Shown here in pieces: positions 27,658 through 36,077 of a stretch of 64,000 nt of DNA; position 1 is the stretch's first letter, and each line of letters opens with the position of its first letter. The stretch comes from Pseudomonadota bacterium (GTDB lineage Bacteria; Desulfobacterota; Desulfobulbia; Desulfobulbales; Desulfocapsaceae). The notes below the pieces were generated by a model, which saw only the letters and a list, made by a program, of their open reading frames with translations, did no database searches and was not told the origin of the DNA. The DNA lies in the NCBI GenBank assembly GCA_023412495.1, contig JAEYNP010000045.1, forward strand, positions 1-64,000, written 5' to 3'. The position numbers and the translations under genes were made by a program.

Positions 27658-27999
27658 TCACTGGCCCCGCGGCCAGTACATAATGATTCCCACCCCTATC
27701 AAGGCCACCAGGCCTCCGATAACATCGAATCTATCCGGAGAAACTTTATCTACCTTCCAGCCCCACAGGATGGATAGAACGATAAAAACCCCGCCGTAAG
27801 CGGCATAAACACGACCGAAATGCGCCGGCTGCAAGGTGGGAATTACACCGTAAAGAACAAGGACGATCGCCCCCGCCAAACCGAAATGCCAAGGTTTTCC
27901 CTCGCGCAGCCATAACCAGACAAGGTATCCGCCACCAATCTCGAACAACCCGGCGATGATGAAATAGAAAATCGATTGTATCCTCGTGAAAAAATCCAT
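27658..27999 (-). CDS. YnfA-family (UPF0060) membrane protein
   Basis: This 113-residue protein has four transmembrane helices and the YnfA-family motifs: [41 protein letters not shown] and a final [13 protein letters not shown]. The family is related to small multidrug-resistance proteins. It lies in the same direction as the tolC-like gene just upstream (33 bases), so it may be cotranscribed. Transport substrate is not known. Confidence 0.9.
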   Translation of the reverse strand: MDFFTRIQSIFYFIIAGLFEIGGGYLVWLWLREGKPWHFGLAGAIVLVLYGVIPTLQPAHFGRVYAAYGGVFIVLSILWGWKVDKVSPDRFDVIGGLVALIGVGIIMYWPRGQ

Positions 28000-28032
28000 A
28001 TCGAGTACAGCAGTTGTCCGGCGATAAAAGGG

Positions 28033-29340
28033 TCAGAAACCGTCGATCATTCGGGTCAGACGAAATTTATTGGCGAAGACCGTACGCTGCACGGCAACGA
28101 GGTTGTACCTTGCCCTGGACAGGCTGGTAATAGCGTCCAGCAGGTCCGATTCCCGCTGAAGTCCCTCGTCGTATTTGAGCTGGGTGATCCGGAGATTTTC
28201 CTGGGCCTGCTCGATGGAGCGGGCGGCCACCTCGACATTTTCCAGACTTACCTGAAAATCGATGTGCAGGTTTTTCAGATCTGTCAGCAGGGTGTTTTTC
28301 AATTCTCCAAGTTCATACTGCAGGGCGCGCGTCTGCAGCTTCGCCCTGGCGACCGTCGCCTGGGTGGTGTAGCCCTGAAAGAGATTCATCGACATGACCA
28401 TCTGGGCCCGCATCTCCTCGTCATCGACACTGCCGTCGAATCCGCCCAGTGTGCCGCCAAAGTCGCTTGGCGCGTAATTATAATATTTTCGGTAACTGCC
28501 CGTCACATCCACCCGCGGGTAATAACCGGCCTTTTCTGCCTCGGCCTGGGCGGCGGCGGCATCCACTCCCAGTTCCAAGGCCTTGATCTCGCTTCTTGCT
28601 GCCAGCATTCTGGCGGCATACTCCTCCCTGTCGACCAGCGGTGGAAGATCTCCGAACTCGGCAAAATTGAGTTCATCGAGGCCGATCTCTCGACCGACCT
28701 GGTAGGAGAGTACATTGATGCTCTTTTTCAGGCTCGCTTCGGCCGCCTTGGCGGTGATGTCGGCATCGTCGTAATCGACGCGGAATTTCAGCAACTCGTT
28801 CTTGCCGATGAGCCCCACCTGGTATCTACTCTCCCCGTCCCGGTAGACCTTGCCCAGGGTCTGAAAGGCAGACTCGGCGACCTCCAGGTTGGCTCTGCGC
28901 TCGTAGACCTCGAGATAACCGAGGGCGACGTTCAACTGCACATCCTGTTCGATCCCCCGGAGCCGGTAGCCTTCCACCTCGTTTCGGGCTTTCGCAGAAA
29001 GAATGTTGTACTTGTCACGAAAGCCGGCAAAGACATTCCAGCCGATCCTCCCCTCTGCGACATAGTTGTCCCGCTCTTCAAGGAACCCGCCTTCATCGAG
29101 CCTGTTGGCGATGTATGATAGGTCAACGAAGGGATAATAGCCGCCTCTCGCCCGGATGATATCCTGCTCGCTCTGCTCAAGCGTCATCATGTACTGGCGG
29201 ATAACCTCGCGGTTATCCAAGGCCAGCGCCTGCATCTCGGCAAGATTTATGGCATGGCCGGGCCGGGCCCAAAGCTGGATGGCAACAAAGAGCAGGAGAG
29301 CGAGATTTGCGGCGGCAAGGCGAAACGTAGAGAAGATCAT
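28033..29340 (-). CDS. TolC-family outer-membrane efflux protein
   Basis: The protein has 435 residues with a signal peptide (about residues 1-30), then two repeats of the outer-membrane efflux fold, each with long amphipathic helices (for example VAESAFQTLGKVYRDGESRY and ARSIEQAQENLRITQLKYDE). It would form the trimeric channel-tunnel of a tripartite exporter. No inner-membrane pump or adaptor gene is adjacent; upstream lies a marR gene in the same direction. The ATG at 29340 has AAAGGAG upstream; an earlier ATG would remove the signal peptide from the N-terminus. Confidence 0.88.
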   Translation of the reverse strand: MIFSTFRLAAANLALLLFVAIQLWARPGHAINLAEMQALALDNREVIRQYMMTLEQSEQDIIRARGGYYPFVDLSYIANRLDEGGFLEERDNYVAEGRIGWNVFAGFRDKYNILSAKARNEVEGYRLRGIEQDVQLNVALGYLEVYERRANLEVAESAFQTLGKVYRDGESRYQVGLIGKNELLKFRVDYDDADITAKAAEASLKKSINVLSYQVGREIGLDELNFAEFGDLPPLVDREEYAARMLAARSEIKALELGVDAAAAQAEAEKAGYYPRVDVTGSYRKYYNYAPSDFGGTLGGFDGSVDDEEMRAQMVMSMNLFQGYTTQATVARAKLQTRALQYELGELKNTLLTDLKNLHIDFQVSLENVEVAARSIEQAQENLRITQLKYDEGLQRESDLLDAITSLSRARYNLVAVQRTVFANKFRLTRMIDGF

Positions 29341-29584
29341 CTGTTCGGCTCCTTTCTTAACAACAGTAAAACCAGGCATGGGAGCACCAGTTTTGCAACG
29401 CCCCCATTGCTTTCACACGTCACGTACCAAAGACAACCCTTTTTCAACAATCTCATCCAAGGACCTGAGGCCAGCACGAAAAACTGCATCCCGTCTCCGA
29501 TCCTTCCCGGATATAATCGCCCGCGAAGCGGCCGTCCATGAAAAAATCTTGCAGAGTGCTCCTCGGTCTGCATTAAAAAACCAC

Positions 29585-30028
29585 CTATTCTTTCTTGCCG
29601 GCCATTTTGCTGATATTTGCGGTTATCGCCTTGAGCACTCCCAGGGCCACCTGCTGTTGGTCGACGGGAATCCCCCGCACCAGTTCCGTCCGCAGGCCTT
29701 CAAAAAGATTGATGACCTCCGCCCTGAGCCGCTCCCCCTCCGGGGTGAGAGAGACCAGGCTCGAGCGTCGATCTTCCGGGTTAGGCCGGCGGACGATCCT
29801 TTTTTTCTTTTCCAGCCGATCGAGAATCCTGGTGATATTAGCGGGGCTTTTGCCGGAAATCTCGCAGAGAATGCTCTGCGACAGGCCCTTTTCGGCCGCC
29901 AGTTGTTTAAGGAGTTGAAGTTGTTCAACCGTCAGATCGTAGCTCTTCAATCGCTTGTCGGCATAACTGCGCATGGCCTGTCCGGTGAGAGCAATCATCC
30001 GCCAAAACGATTCTTCACATGAGCCCAT
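29585..30028 (-). CDS. MarR-family transcriptional regulator
   Basis: This 147-residue winged-helix protein has LSQSILCEISGKSPANITRILDRLEKKKRI as recognition helix and RRPNPEDRRSSLVSLTPEG as wing, both typical of MarR. An AAGGAGGGC site precedes the ATG. It is followed after 244 bases by the tolC-like gene on the same strand, so it is a likely local repressor of that efflux gene. Confidence 0.92.
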   Translation of the reverse strand: MGSCEESFWRMIALTGQAMRSYADKRLKSYDLTVEQLQLLKQLAAEKGLSQSILCEISGKSPANITRILDRLEKKKRIVRRPNPEDRRSSLVSLTPEGERLRAEVINLFEGLRTELVRGIPVDQQQVALGVLKAITANISKMAGKKE

Positions 30029-30204
30029 TGCTTGCCCTCCTTAATATTTAACACGTCAAAATGGTAGGCGTTCCCATTTCCCCTGTCAAGGAGCCGGAAA
30101 AATTAACAATTTCATGATGGACAGGAGAAACAATAATCACTACAGTGGAGAACGTGAAATTCGGGCCCGGCTGTACACCCTGCCAACAATCATCAGGAGA
30201 AACC

Positions 30205-30789
30205 ATGCGCCGCCTCAATCGCTATGTTCCGGTTCTGTTCCTCTTCATCCTGCTTTCCGGCTGCGGCTACAATGCCTTGCAACTTCAGGAAGAGGCCGTG
30301 TTCAAGGCCTGGGCCGATGTCGAGGCGACCTTACAGCGGCGGAGCGATCTGATCCCGAACCTGGTGGAAACGGTGAAAGGCTACGCAAGACATGAGGCCG
30401 ACACCCTCCAGGCGGTGATCAACGCCAGGGCCAAGGCTTCCTCGGTGCGGCTTTCTCCCGAAGATCTCAGCAACCCCACGGCCATGACCAATTTTCAGGC
30501 GGCCCAGGGCGGCCTCGCATCGGCTCTCGACAAGCTCATGGTGGTGGTCGAGCGCTACCCCGACCTCAAGGCCAACCAGAATTTCCTCGATCTTCAAAAC
30601 CAACTCGAAGGGACCGAGAACCGGATCAATGTGGCCAGGCAGCGCTACAACAGAGCGGTGGAGGAGTTCAACGGGGCCATCCGCAGGTTCCCGCAAAGCC
30701 TGACCAACAGCGTTTTTCTCCACCTGGAACGCAAAGAATACTTCAGAGCGGACGAGCAGGCGAGAACGGCGCCGAAAATCCAATTCTAA
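30205..30789 (+). CDS. LemA-family lipoprotein-like protein
   Basis: This 194-residue LemA-type helical-bundle protein has a lipobox ([11 protein letters not shown]) at its N-terminus. The family block [18 protein letters not shown], followed by [15 protein letters not shown], is at residues 29-60, and [19 protein letters not shown] is near the end. The ATG at 30205 has AGGAG upstream and gives a proper signal; an earlier in-frame ATG does not. It is the first of three genes (LemA, TPM, TPM), a frequent grouping, probably acting in the envelope. Function unknown. Confidence 0.92.
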   Translation: MRRLNRYVPVLFLFILLSGCGYNALQLQEEAVFKAWADVEATLQRRSDLIPNLVETVKGYARHEADTLQAVINARAKASSVRLSPEDLSNPTAMTNFQAAQGGLASALDKLMVVVERYPDLKANQNFLDLQNQLEGTENRINVARQRYNRAVEEFNGAIRRFPQSLTNSVFLHLERKEYFRADEQARTAPKIQF

Positions 30790-30803
30790 TTCGGAGCCGA
30801 GCC

Positions 30804-31694
30804 ATGACGACCGGCAAGACCCTGCTGTTTCTGGCACTCTTCATCGTCACTTTGTTGCGGGGCGGAGTCCCGTGGGCGGTCGGCGCGGAAGTGCCGCAGC
30901 TCACTGCACGGATCAACGATTATGCCGGGATGCTCTCCCGTGCGACCGAACAGCAATTGGAAAGCGTCCTCGCCGACCTGGAGCGGGAAGAGTCGACACA
31001 GCTGGCCGTGCTGACCATCCCGTCGCTGGAGGGGGAAAGCCTGGAAGAAGTTTCCCTGAAGGTGGCGGAAACCTGGGGCCTTGGGCAAAAAGGCCGCGAC
31101 AACGGCGCCCTGCTGCTGATCGTCAAAAACGACCGCAAGCTGCGCATCGAGGTTGGCTACGGCCTCGAGGGGAGACTGACCGACCTGGTCTCCGGCCGGA
31201 TCATCCGCGATATCATTACCCCCCGGTTTCGCAACGGCGACTTCGACCAGGGCGTGATCGACGGGGTCGGCGCGATGATCGCCGCCGTGCGCGGCGAATT
31301 CAGCGGCCAGAGCACAGGCGGCTCAGGACGGGAAGGAGCGCCTGCCGATGATCTCGACGGAATGCTGGTCTTCTTCGGGTTCGCCTTTTTCGTCCTCGGC
31401 AGGGTCTTCGGTCGGCACCGGCTGACCACAGCATTCCTCGGCTCCATCATTGCCCCCGGCCTTGGCCTGGCATTTCTCGGTTTTTCCTGGTTGATCCTCC
31501 TCCTCATTCCCGCGGGTCTCGTTGCAGGGTTTCTCGCTAGTCTGATCTTCGGTAGGCCCCGGGGAACCGGCTACTTGACGACGTCGCGGCGGAGGGGCTC
31601 CTCTTTCGGCGGCTTCGGTGGTGGCGGTTTCGGCGGCGGTTTCAGTGGCGGGGGTGGTGGCTTCGGAGGGGGCGGCGCCTCCGGGAGATGGTGA
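30804..31694 (+). CDS. TPM-domain (YgcG-like) membrane protein with glycine-rich tail
   Basis: The 296-residue protein has a signal peptide, then a TPM domain (residues about 35-165; DYAGMLSRATEQQLESVLAD, with LRIEVGYGLEGRLTD). Two transmembrane segments (about 190-250) and a glycine-rich end (GGFGGGGFGGG) follow. TPM domains have been reported as a phosphatase-like fold, and the YgcG group is usually paired with LemA. It overlaps the next TPM gene by 7 bases. Confidence 0.92.
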   Translation: MTTGKTLLFLALFIVTLLRGGVPWAVGAEVPQLTARINDYAGMLSRATEQQLESVLADLEREESTQLAVLTIPSLEGESLEEVSLKVAETWGLGQKGRDNGALLLIVKNDRKLRIEVGYGLEGRLTDLVSGRIIRDIITPRFRNGDFDQGVIDGVGAMIAAVRGEFSGQSTGGSGREGAPADDLDGMLVFFGFAFFVLGRVFGRHRLTTAFLGSIIAPGLGLAFLGFSWLILLLIPAGLVAGFLASLIFGRPRGTGYLTTSRRRGSSFGGFGGGGFGGGFSGGGGGFGGGGASGRW

Positions 31695-32347
31695 CATTGA
31701 AGAGTCCGGCAGAGCAGTTCCTGACACAGGAGGAACAAGATCAGGTGACAGCGGTCGTGAAGGAGGCGGAGCAGACCACCTCCGGCGAAATCGTGCCGAT
31801 GATCGTATCCCGCAGCCACGACTACCCGATGGCTGCAGCACTTGCAGTCGTCTGCGTCGGTTTGCCGCTCAGCCTCCTGCTGACTGCTCTCATCGGTTCG
31901 CTGCTCTGGATCGGGCCGGAGAACCTCTGGCTGTTCCTGGCGATTTTCTCTGGCTGTTTTGCGGTGCTCTATCCCCTGGCTTACCGGTCCGACACCATCA
32001 AACGGTTCTTCCTCAACGAAACACTGGCCGACTTCGAGGTCCGGGAAGCGGCGCTCGCCGCCTTCTACAGCGAGGGGCTGTACAAGACCCGCGAGTCAAA
32101 CGGCATCCTGCTCTTCGTCTCGGTGCTGGAGCACAAGGTATGGATCCTGGCGGATGCCGGAATCAATGACAGGATCGACAAGGCGGTCTGGGAGAATATT
32201 GTCGCCGACATCACCCGAGGCATCAAGGCCGGGCGGCGGTGCGAGGCGATCTGCGAAGCGGTGCGCCGGATCGGCAGCGTTCTTCGGGCCCAATTCCCTT
32301 ATCAGAAGAGCGACACCGACGAACTGCACAATCTCATCGTCCGCTGA
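31688..32347 (+). CDS. TPM-domain membrane protein, second of the cluster
   Basis: The 219-residue protein lacks a signal peptide. It starts with EQDQVTAVVKEAEQTTSGEIVPMIV, has two transmembrane segments at about 44-100, then continues the TPM fold (GILLFVSVLEHKVWILADAGIND). It completes the LemA-TPM-TPM operon, and its start lies inside the end of the previous gene. The last 14 bases overlap the end of mobB on the other strand. Confidence 0.88.
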   Translation: MVTLKSPAEQFLTQEEQDQVTAVVKEAEQTTSGEIVPMIVSRSHDYPMAAALAVVCVGLPLSLLLTALIGSLLWIGPENLWLFLAIFSGCFAVLYPLAYRSDTIKRFFLNETLADFEVREAALAAFYSEGLYKTRESNGILLFVSVLEHKVWILADAGINDRIDKAVWENIVADITRGIKAGRRCEAICEAVRRIGSVLRAQFPYQKSDTDELHNLIVR

Positions 32348-33041
32348 AAACTCTTCGGCCCTCCTCGGGACCCGGCTGCTTTTCCGCCTTATTTAAAATT
32401 TTGATCCGCAGTTCGATCTCCTGGATTTCGTCCACCAGCTTCAGGGTCTTGACGAAACCGTCCACCGTTCCGGCGAGAGCTTCCTGGACGAAATGCTTAA
32501 GGGGAACCTTGTTGCCGTTGACGAGCAGCGATGCCATTTCCGCCCCCCCTTTCGGAGTCAAAAAGCGCTTTTCGAGAAAAAGGGCGATCTCCTTGGCCTC
32601 ATCGAGGCGGAAGACATAGTCCGCGACAACCCCGGGAAGATCGGTGGCCACGGCAATCACCCCCGAAACCTCGTCGCGCAGCCGTTGATCGAGGTCCTTG
32701 AACACTTCGATCTTGGGCACCTGCCGTGCGGTCTTGAAACCCTCGCCGATGAGGATATCCACATCGGGAAAGAAGCGGTGGGCCAGCGTTTTCAGGGACA
32801 GCCCGCTGTTCCCGGTCTGGAGCACCATCTGGTCCGGGGCAACGATCATGACACTGTCCGCCCCCGCCTCCTTGTGCTTATAGGTGTCGGTCCCGGGGGT
32901 ATCGAACTCGAGACCCGTTTCGCTGCTCGACTTGATCACCCCGACCCGATACCCGAGCTTTTTCAGTTCGGCCACCACCTGAGTGGCAAGCGTGGTTTTG
33001 CCGCTGTCATGCCAGCCGATGAAGGAAATAATTGAAGACAT
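32334..33041 (-). CDS. mobB: Molybdopterin-guanine dinucleotide biosynthesis protein B
   Basis: This 235-residue GTP-binding adaptor carries Walker A GWHDSGKTTL at residues 8-17 and the MobB block EFDTPGTDTYKHKEAGAD. It assists attachment of GMP to molybdopterin for Mo/W-bis-MGD enzymes such as formate dehydrogenase. The C-terminal 70 residues (PLKHFVQEALAGTVDGFVKT onward) extend past the E. coli-type MobB domain. The ATG at 33041 begins at the family start; an upstream ATG adds a basic tail without similarity. Confidence 0.9.
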   Translation of the reverse strand: MSSIISFIGWHDSGKTTLATQVVAELKKLGYRVGVIKSSSETGLEFDTPGTDTYKHKEAGADSVMIVAPDQMVLQTGNSGLSLKTLAHRFFPDVDILIGEGFKTARQVPKIEVFKDLDQRLRDEVSGVIAVATDLPGVVADYVFRLDEAKEIALFLEKRFLTPKGGAEMASLLVNGNKVPLKHFVQEALAGTVDGFVKTLKLVDEIQEIELRIKILNKAEKQPGPEEGRRVFSGR

Positions 33042-33178
33042 ACGGTCCCTGTGATGGTTGTGCAATTTCTTCGGAATTGGCAAACACTACTCTCGGGGAA
33101 GGTAGCATACCCGTCCGCGCTTGCACAGGGAATTATCCCCCGCTGGAATATTTCCAGGGGTTTCATGATGGGGTCCTC

Positions 33179-33240
33179 ATGGGGGCTGACACCCGCAAAC
33201 CCAAGGGTTGCTATCCCCTCCCACAGCAGAAGGTACTAAA
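33179..33240 (+). repeat. Composite hairpin element, copy C (short form)
   Basis: The head (GGGGGCTGACACCCGC, then AACCCAAGGGTT, then TATCCCCTCCCACAGCAGA) is joined directly to the last bases of the element (AGGTACTAA), so the long stem is deleted between its ends. It lies between mobB and the peroxiredoxin gene and ends 11 bases from the latter's stop codon. Confidence 0.7.
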
Positions 33241-33251
33241 GAACTCCGTCG

Positions 33252-33875
33252 TCACGGCAGGGCCGCGAGCTGTTCCACTACCTTCTCCAGTGGCGGCCGA
33301 AGATTGATGTCCGACACCTCGATGCCGCGGATGACACCGGCATTGTCGATAAAGAAAAGGGCCCGTTCGGCCGTACCGTCCGATCTCAGGACACCGTACA
33401 GGTCGGCCACCTCTCCGTGCGGCCAGAAATCGGAGAGGACATCGAACCAGAGACCGCCCATCCGGCGCACCCAGGCATGCTGGGTGGGAATATTGTCCAC
33501 AGTGATGCCGAGGAGGATGGCGTTATGCCGATCGAAGAACTTCCTGCTGATGTTGTATCCGGGCCACTGGTCGGAACAGATCGGGGTCCAGGCCGCCGGG
33601 ACGAAGGACAGGACCACGTTCTTCTTCCCGCGGTATTGGCTGAGAGTGATTCTTTTGCCGCCTACGGACGGCAGGGAAAAGTCCGGGGCAAGCTGGCCCA
33701 CCGCGACTTTCAGCCGGCTGTCCACCGGCTTCAGATTCCCGGGTGCGTAGATGAAATCTTGAAGATTATCGGCTACCGCCAAACCGCCGCCGGCGAAAAG
33801 GGCGACGCCGAGAAGACAGCCGATCGCAGCCATAATTATTGTCCTGTTCATTTTTTCCTGTGCCGCCTTGTTCAT
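33252..33875 (-). CDS. Exported 1-Cys peroxiredoxin (AhpC/TSA type)
   Basis: The 207-residue protein has an N-terminal hydrophobic export signal (about residues 12-30) and a peroxiredoxin domain beginning VGQLAPDFSLPSVGGKRITL. The peroxidatic Cys is in VPAAWTPICSDQ. No second cysteine follows, so no intramolecular disulfide is possible and it is a 1-Cys type. It would reduce peroxides outside the cytoplasm. The start codon overlaps the stop of the upstream thioredoxin-like gene (ATGA), so that protein is a plausible reductant. Confidence 0.85.
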   Translation of the reverse strand: MNKAAQEKMNRTIIMAAIGCLLGVALFAGGGLAVADNLQDFIYAPGNLKPVDSRLKVAVGQLAPDFSLPSVGGKRITLSQYRGKKNVVLSFVPAAWTPICSDQWPGYNISRKFFDRHNAILLGITVDNIPTQHAWVRRMGGLWFDVLSDFWPHGEVADLYGVLRSDGTAERALFFIDNAGVIRGIEVSDINLRPPLEKVVEQLAALP

Positions 33876-34447
33876 CGGGAGAGCCTCCCCTTGTCGATCA
33901 ATTCATCAAGGAAAGCAGCGGAGTTGGAAAACGCGCCGGCCTTGCGCAGAACGATGACAGGTCGTTTGCGTTCCTGCAGCCTGCAGCCGATGAAGGTGGG
34001 AGTGCCCTCTCCGGACAGGGCCTGGAAAAAGCTTTTATCCTGATCGGGGAAAAGCGGGAAGTCCACATCGTAGATCTCGCGAAAATGTTCCACCTCGAAC
34101 CGGGAATTGGAGACACCCAGCCCGATGATCTTGACCACCGGTCCACTTTCGGAAATCTCCCGCATCCTGTCATACAGTTCATTGACTGTTGGGGCCGCCT
34201 CCTGGCAGTAATGGCAATACATATTGAACAATTCGATGAGCACGATGTCGGCGTCGATGTCCTGTATCGAAAAGTCGCTGCCGTCCTCGCCGGTCAATCC
34301 GAGGTAGGTCCTGTGGTCCGGATCTTCGGGAACCTTCAGGATGAGATCGGGCAGCAGCTCCGGCTTGGCCGCCTTTTCGGCGGCCGGGGAGGCGAACGGT
34401 GAGACGAGCAGGAGAATTATGGCGAGGGGCAGGGCGATTTGATTCAT
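33872..34447 (-). CDS. Periplasmic thioredoxin-like protein (TlpA type)
   Basis: The 191-residue protein has a signal peptide (residues 1-22) and a thioredoxin fold with the redox pair CHYC in LFNMYCHYCQEAAPTVNELY. It contains the family's cis-proline region GEGTPTFIGC. A third cysteine follows there. It is probably a periplasmic dithiol reductase for the 1-Cys peroxiredoxin it overlaps. A strong terminator lies upstream, so this pair forms its own transcription unit. Confidence 0.85.
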   Translation of the reverse strand: MNQIALPLAIILLLVSPFASPAAEKAAKPELLPDLILKVPEDPDHRTYLGLTGEDGSDFSIQDIDADIVLIELFNMYCHYCQEAAPTVNELYDRMREISESGPVVKIIGLGVSNSRFEVEHFREIYDVDFPLFPDQDKSFFQALSGEGTPTFIGCRLQERKRPVIVLRKAGAFSNSAAFLDELIDKGRLSR

Positions 34448-34571
34448 CTACTTTCTCCGAGGTGATGGTACCTTCCAGCAAATTCCGGCCTTTGCCGGAT
34501 CCCGTTTCCTGGAAAGAATAAGACATCTCGCTTTATCATTCCCGGATTTTCCGGACCGCCCGCCAATAAGC

Positions 34572-34607
34572 AAAAAAAGGAGCGGGGATCTCACAATCGC
34601 CCGCTCC
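34572..34607 (-). terminator. Intrinsic terminator after the TorD-like unit
   Basis: GGAGCGGG and CCCGCTCC form an 8-bp perfect stem, followed on the minus strand by seven T residues. It separates the upstream torD-like / small-protein unit from the TlpA-peroxiredoxin pair. Confidence 0.9.
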
Positions 34608-34653
34608 TGCCAACTCACCAGTTTCTCTAAGGTGTTAATTGCTTGGCCTCCGA

Positions 34654-34914
34654 TCAGGTCCTCCCCGATCCATGCTCGGCGCCGAGTACCGCTCGCGCAT
34701 GCAATCCATTGGGGCAGGTAGCTCTGGCCGTCCCGCCGTCCTGTGCAGCAGCAGTCCTGGTGACGGTCTTCACAGTCATGGCCGCCCCGGTGAGCGCAAC
34801 GGTCGCCGCAAAGAGCCTGGCAAAGGCCAGCTTCGCCCGCCCGGCTTGGCTTGCCTTGCGGCTGCCGACCATGCATTGGCCCGAGTTGAAGGCGATTTCT
34901 TTGGTATTTCCCAT
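34654..34914 (-). CDS. Small exported protein next to the TorD-like gene, unknown
   Basis: This 86-residue reading frame begins 17 bases after the TorD-like stop and ends about 45 bases before a strong terminator. Residues about 28-47 are hydrophobic (LAFARLFAATVALTGAAMTV) after a basic segment, with a likely cleavage site near TAAAQD. The position resembles the small twin-arginine-signal proteins found in formate dehydrogenase regions, but no RRxFL-type twin-arginine motif is present. AAAGGA lies very close to the ATG (2 bases). I do not recognise the protein. Confidence 0.45.
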   Translation of the reverse strand: MGNTKEIAFNSGQCMVGSRKASQAGRAKLAFARLFAATVALTGAAMTVKTVTRTAAAQDGGTARATCPNGLHARAVLGAEHGSGRT

Positions 34915-34930
34915 ATTCCTTTACCGGCTA

Positions 34931-35557
34931 TCAGTCAGCGATCAATTCTGTCTCCAGATCGAGATAACTGCACAGCAACCGGCTGCAGCGAAGGTAGAAA
35001 TCGGCATGCTCATTTTCTTCGAGGACCCCTGCCATCTGGTGGGCAAGCGGCACGAGATAATCGACCAGCAGCCTGCCCTGCAACTGTCTGGCTCGCCAAC
35101 CTTCCCCCGTCCTTTCCTCTTCGACGAGCACGGCCAGAATATCGAGCAGGACCACCAGGCTGTCCTCCGGTTCCGCCACTGCCGGGGCTCGGGCAATACC
35201 CGCCTCCTCCATGAGTTGGCGAATCCCCTCCCGTGTCTCGTGAAACCGGCAACCGTTGCGGTGGAAGGAGAAGACCGTCACCGCCGGCCGGTCACCAGGC
35301 TCATCATAGGGTCCGGCGATGACCCGAAAATATTCGCGCTGCAGCCCGGGCAAACTCTTTTTCCAGAGAAGCTCCGCTATTTCATCCGACTCCCTGTCGA
35401 AGGCGGGATCGACCTCCGCTCCGGCCAAGGCGGCGAAGATGCCCCGCCAGCGGGCAAGCTTCTCGACATCGGGCTCTTTGTCAAAAAACGATTTGCAGAG
35501 ATCGATAAGACGCAGGCGCACCCGGCAGAGATCTCTCTCCTGAATGACGCTCGTCAT
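34931..35557 (-). CDS. TorD/DmsD-family redox-enzyme maturation chaperone
   Basis: The 208-residue all-helical protein matches the TorD family: LRLIDLCKSFFDKEPDVEKLARW at the start, LQREYFRVIAGPYDEP in the middle, and HQMAGVLEENEHADFYLRCSRLL near the end, close to the family's E-x-x-H-x-x-F/Y pattern. It probably binds the twin-arginine signal of a molybdo- or tungsto-enzyme while the cofactor is loaded. No such enzyme gene is within the window, but mobB, a ModE-like gene and fdhD are. GAGGTG precedes the ATG at 35557; the frame is open further upstream to 35896 without matching this family. Confidence 0.82.
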   Translation of the reverse strand: MTSVIQERDLCRVRLRLIDLCKSFFDKEPDVEKLARWRGIFAALAGAEVDPAFDRESDEIAELLWKKSLPGLQREYFRVIAGPYDEPGDRPAVTVFSFHRNGCRFHETREGIRQLMEEAGIARAPAVAEPEDSLVVLLDILAVLVEEERTGEGWRARQLQGRLLVDYLVPLAHQMAGVLEENEHADFYLRCSRLLCSYLDLETELIAD

Positions 35558-35995
35558 TGGTTCACCTCGTTTTGCGTCAGACGGCCTGAATGAGATGCTC
35601 CGGGATTTTCGTCTGGAAGGTAAAGCTGCAAAAGGTGCTGGTTTTTTGCGGCGCCGCAGTCCGCACCCGCCGATGAGTTGCCGGCACCACTCGCCGCAGT
35701 CGCCGGAGCATTCTGAAGCGTTGGTGACAGGGGGAATCCGCTTTCCGTAGTCACTGAGGTGAAGTCCCAGGCAACAGTGATGGCCTTCCTTGATCAGGGG
35801 AAAACCGGAGCCGGGGTGGAGGTTGGCCTCAGCTTCCAGGAGTCCGGGTGCAGCCGGACCCTGGACTGGCAGACACGTGAAAAATTGTTTCGTCATGGAT
35901 CATGAAACGACTTTTGCACATCTTCAATGGATTCACCCCTGCCACCAACATTTTCAACCGACCCTAAATGGATAAGACTTCTGTAATCCACGGTC

Positions 35996-36016
35996 AGTAT
36001 AAGAAAGTCTTATACT
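35996..36016. repeat. Perfect inverted repeat AGTATAAGA / TCTTATACT
   Basis: Nine-base perfect arms are separated by AAG. It lies in the 520-base gap 35558-36077 between the end of the LuxR-type regulator gene and the TorD-like gene, both on the minus strand. It could be an operator or a weak terminator for the regulator gene. Nothing else in the gap is supported, apart from an open frame extending torD upstream. Confidence 0.45.
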
Positions 36017-36077
36017 AAAGGGAATCAGCCGAACCCCTTTTGTTGTGTAGGAAAATAGCGACAGTGAATGTAGGGAG

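Noticed and set aside
35558..35896. Extension of the TorD-like protein to a start at 35896
   Set aside because: The extra 113 residues are cysteine- and proline-rich, lack similarity to TorD, and no ribosome site precedes that ATG; GAGGTG precedes the internal ATG.
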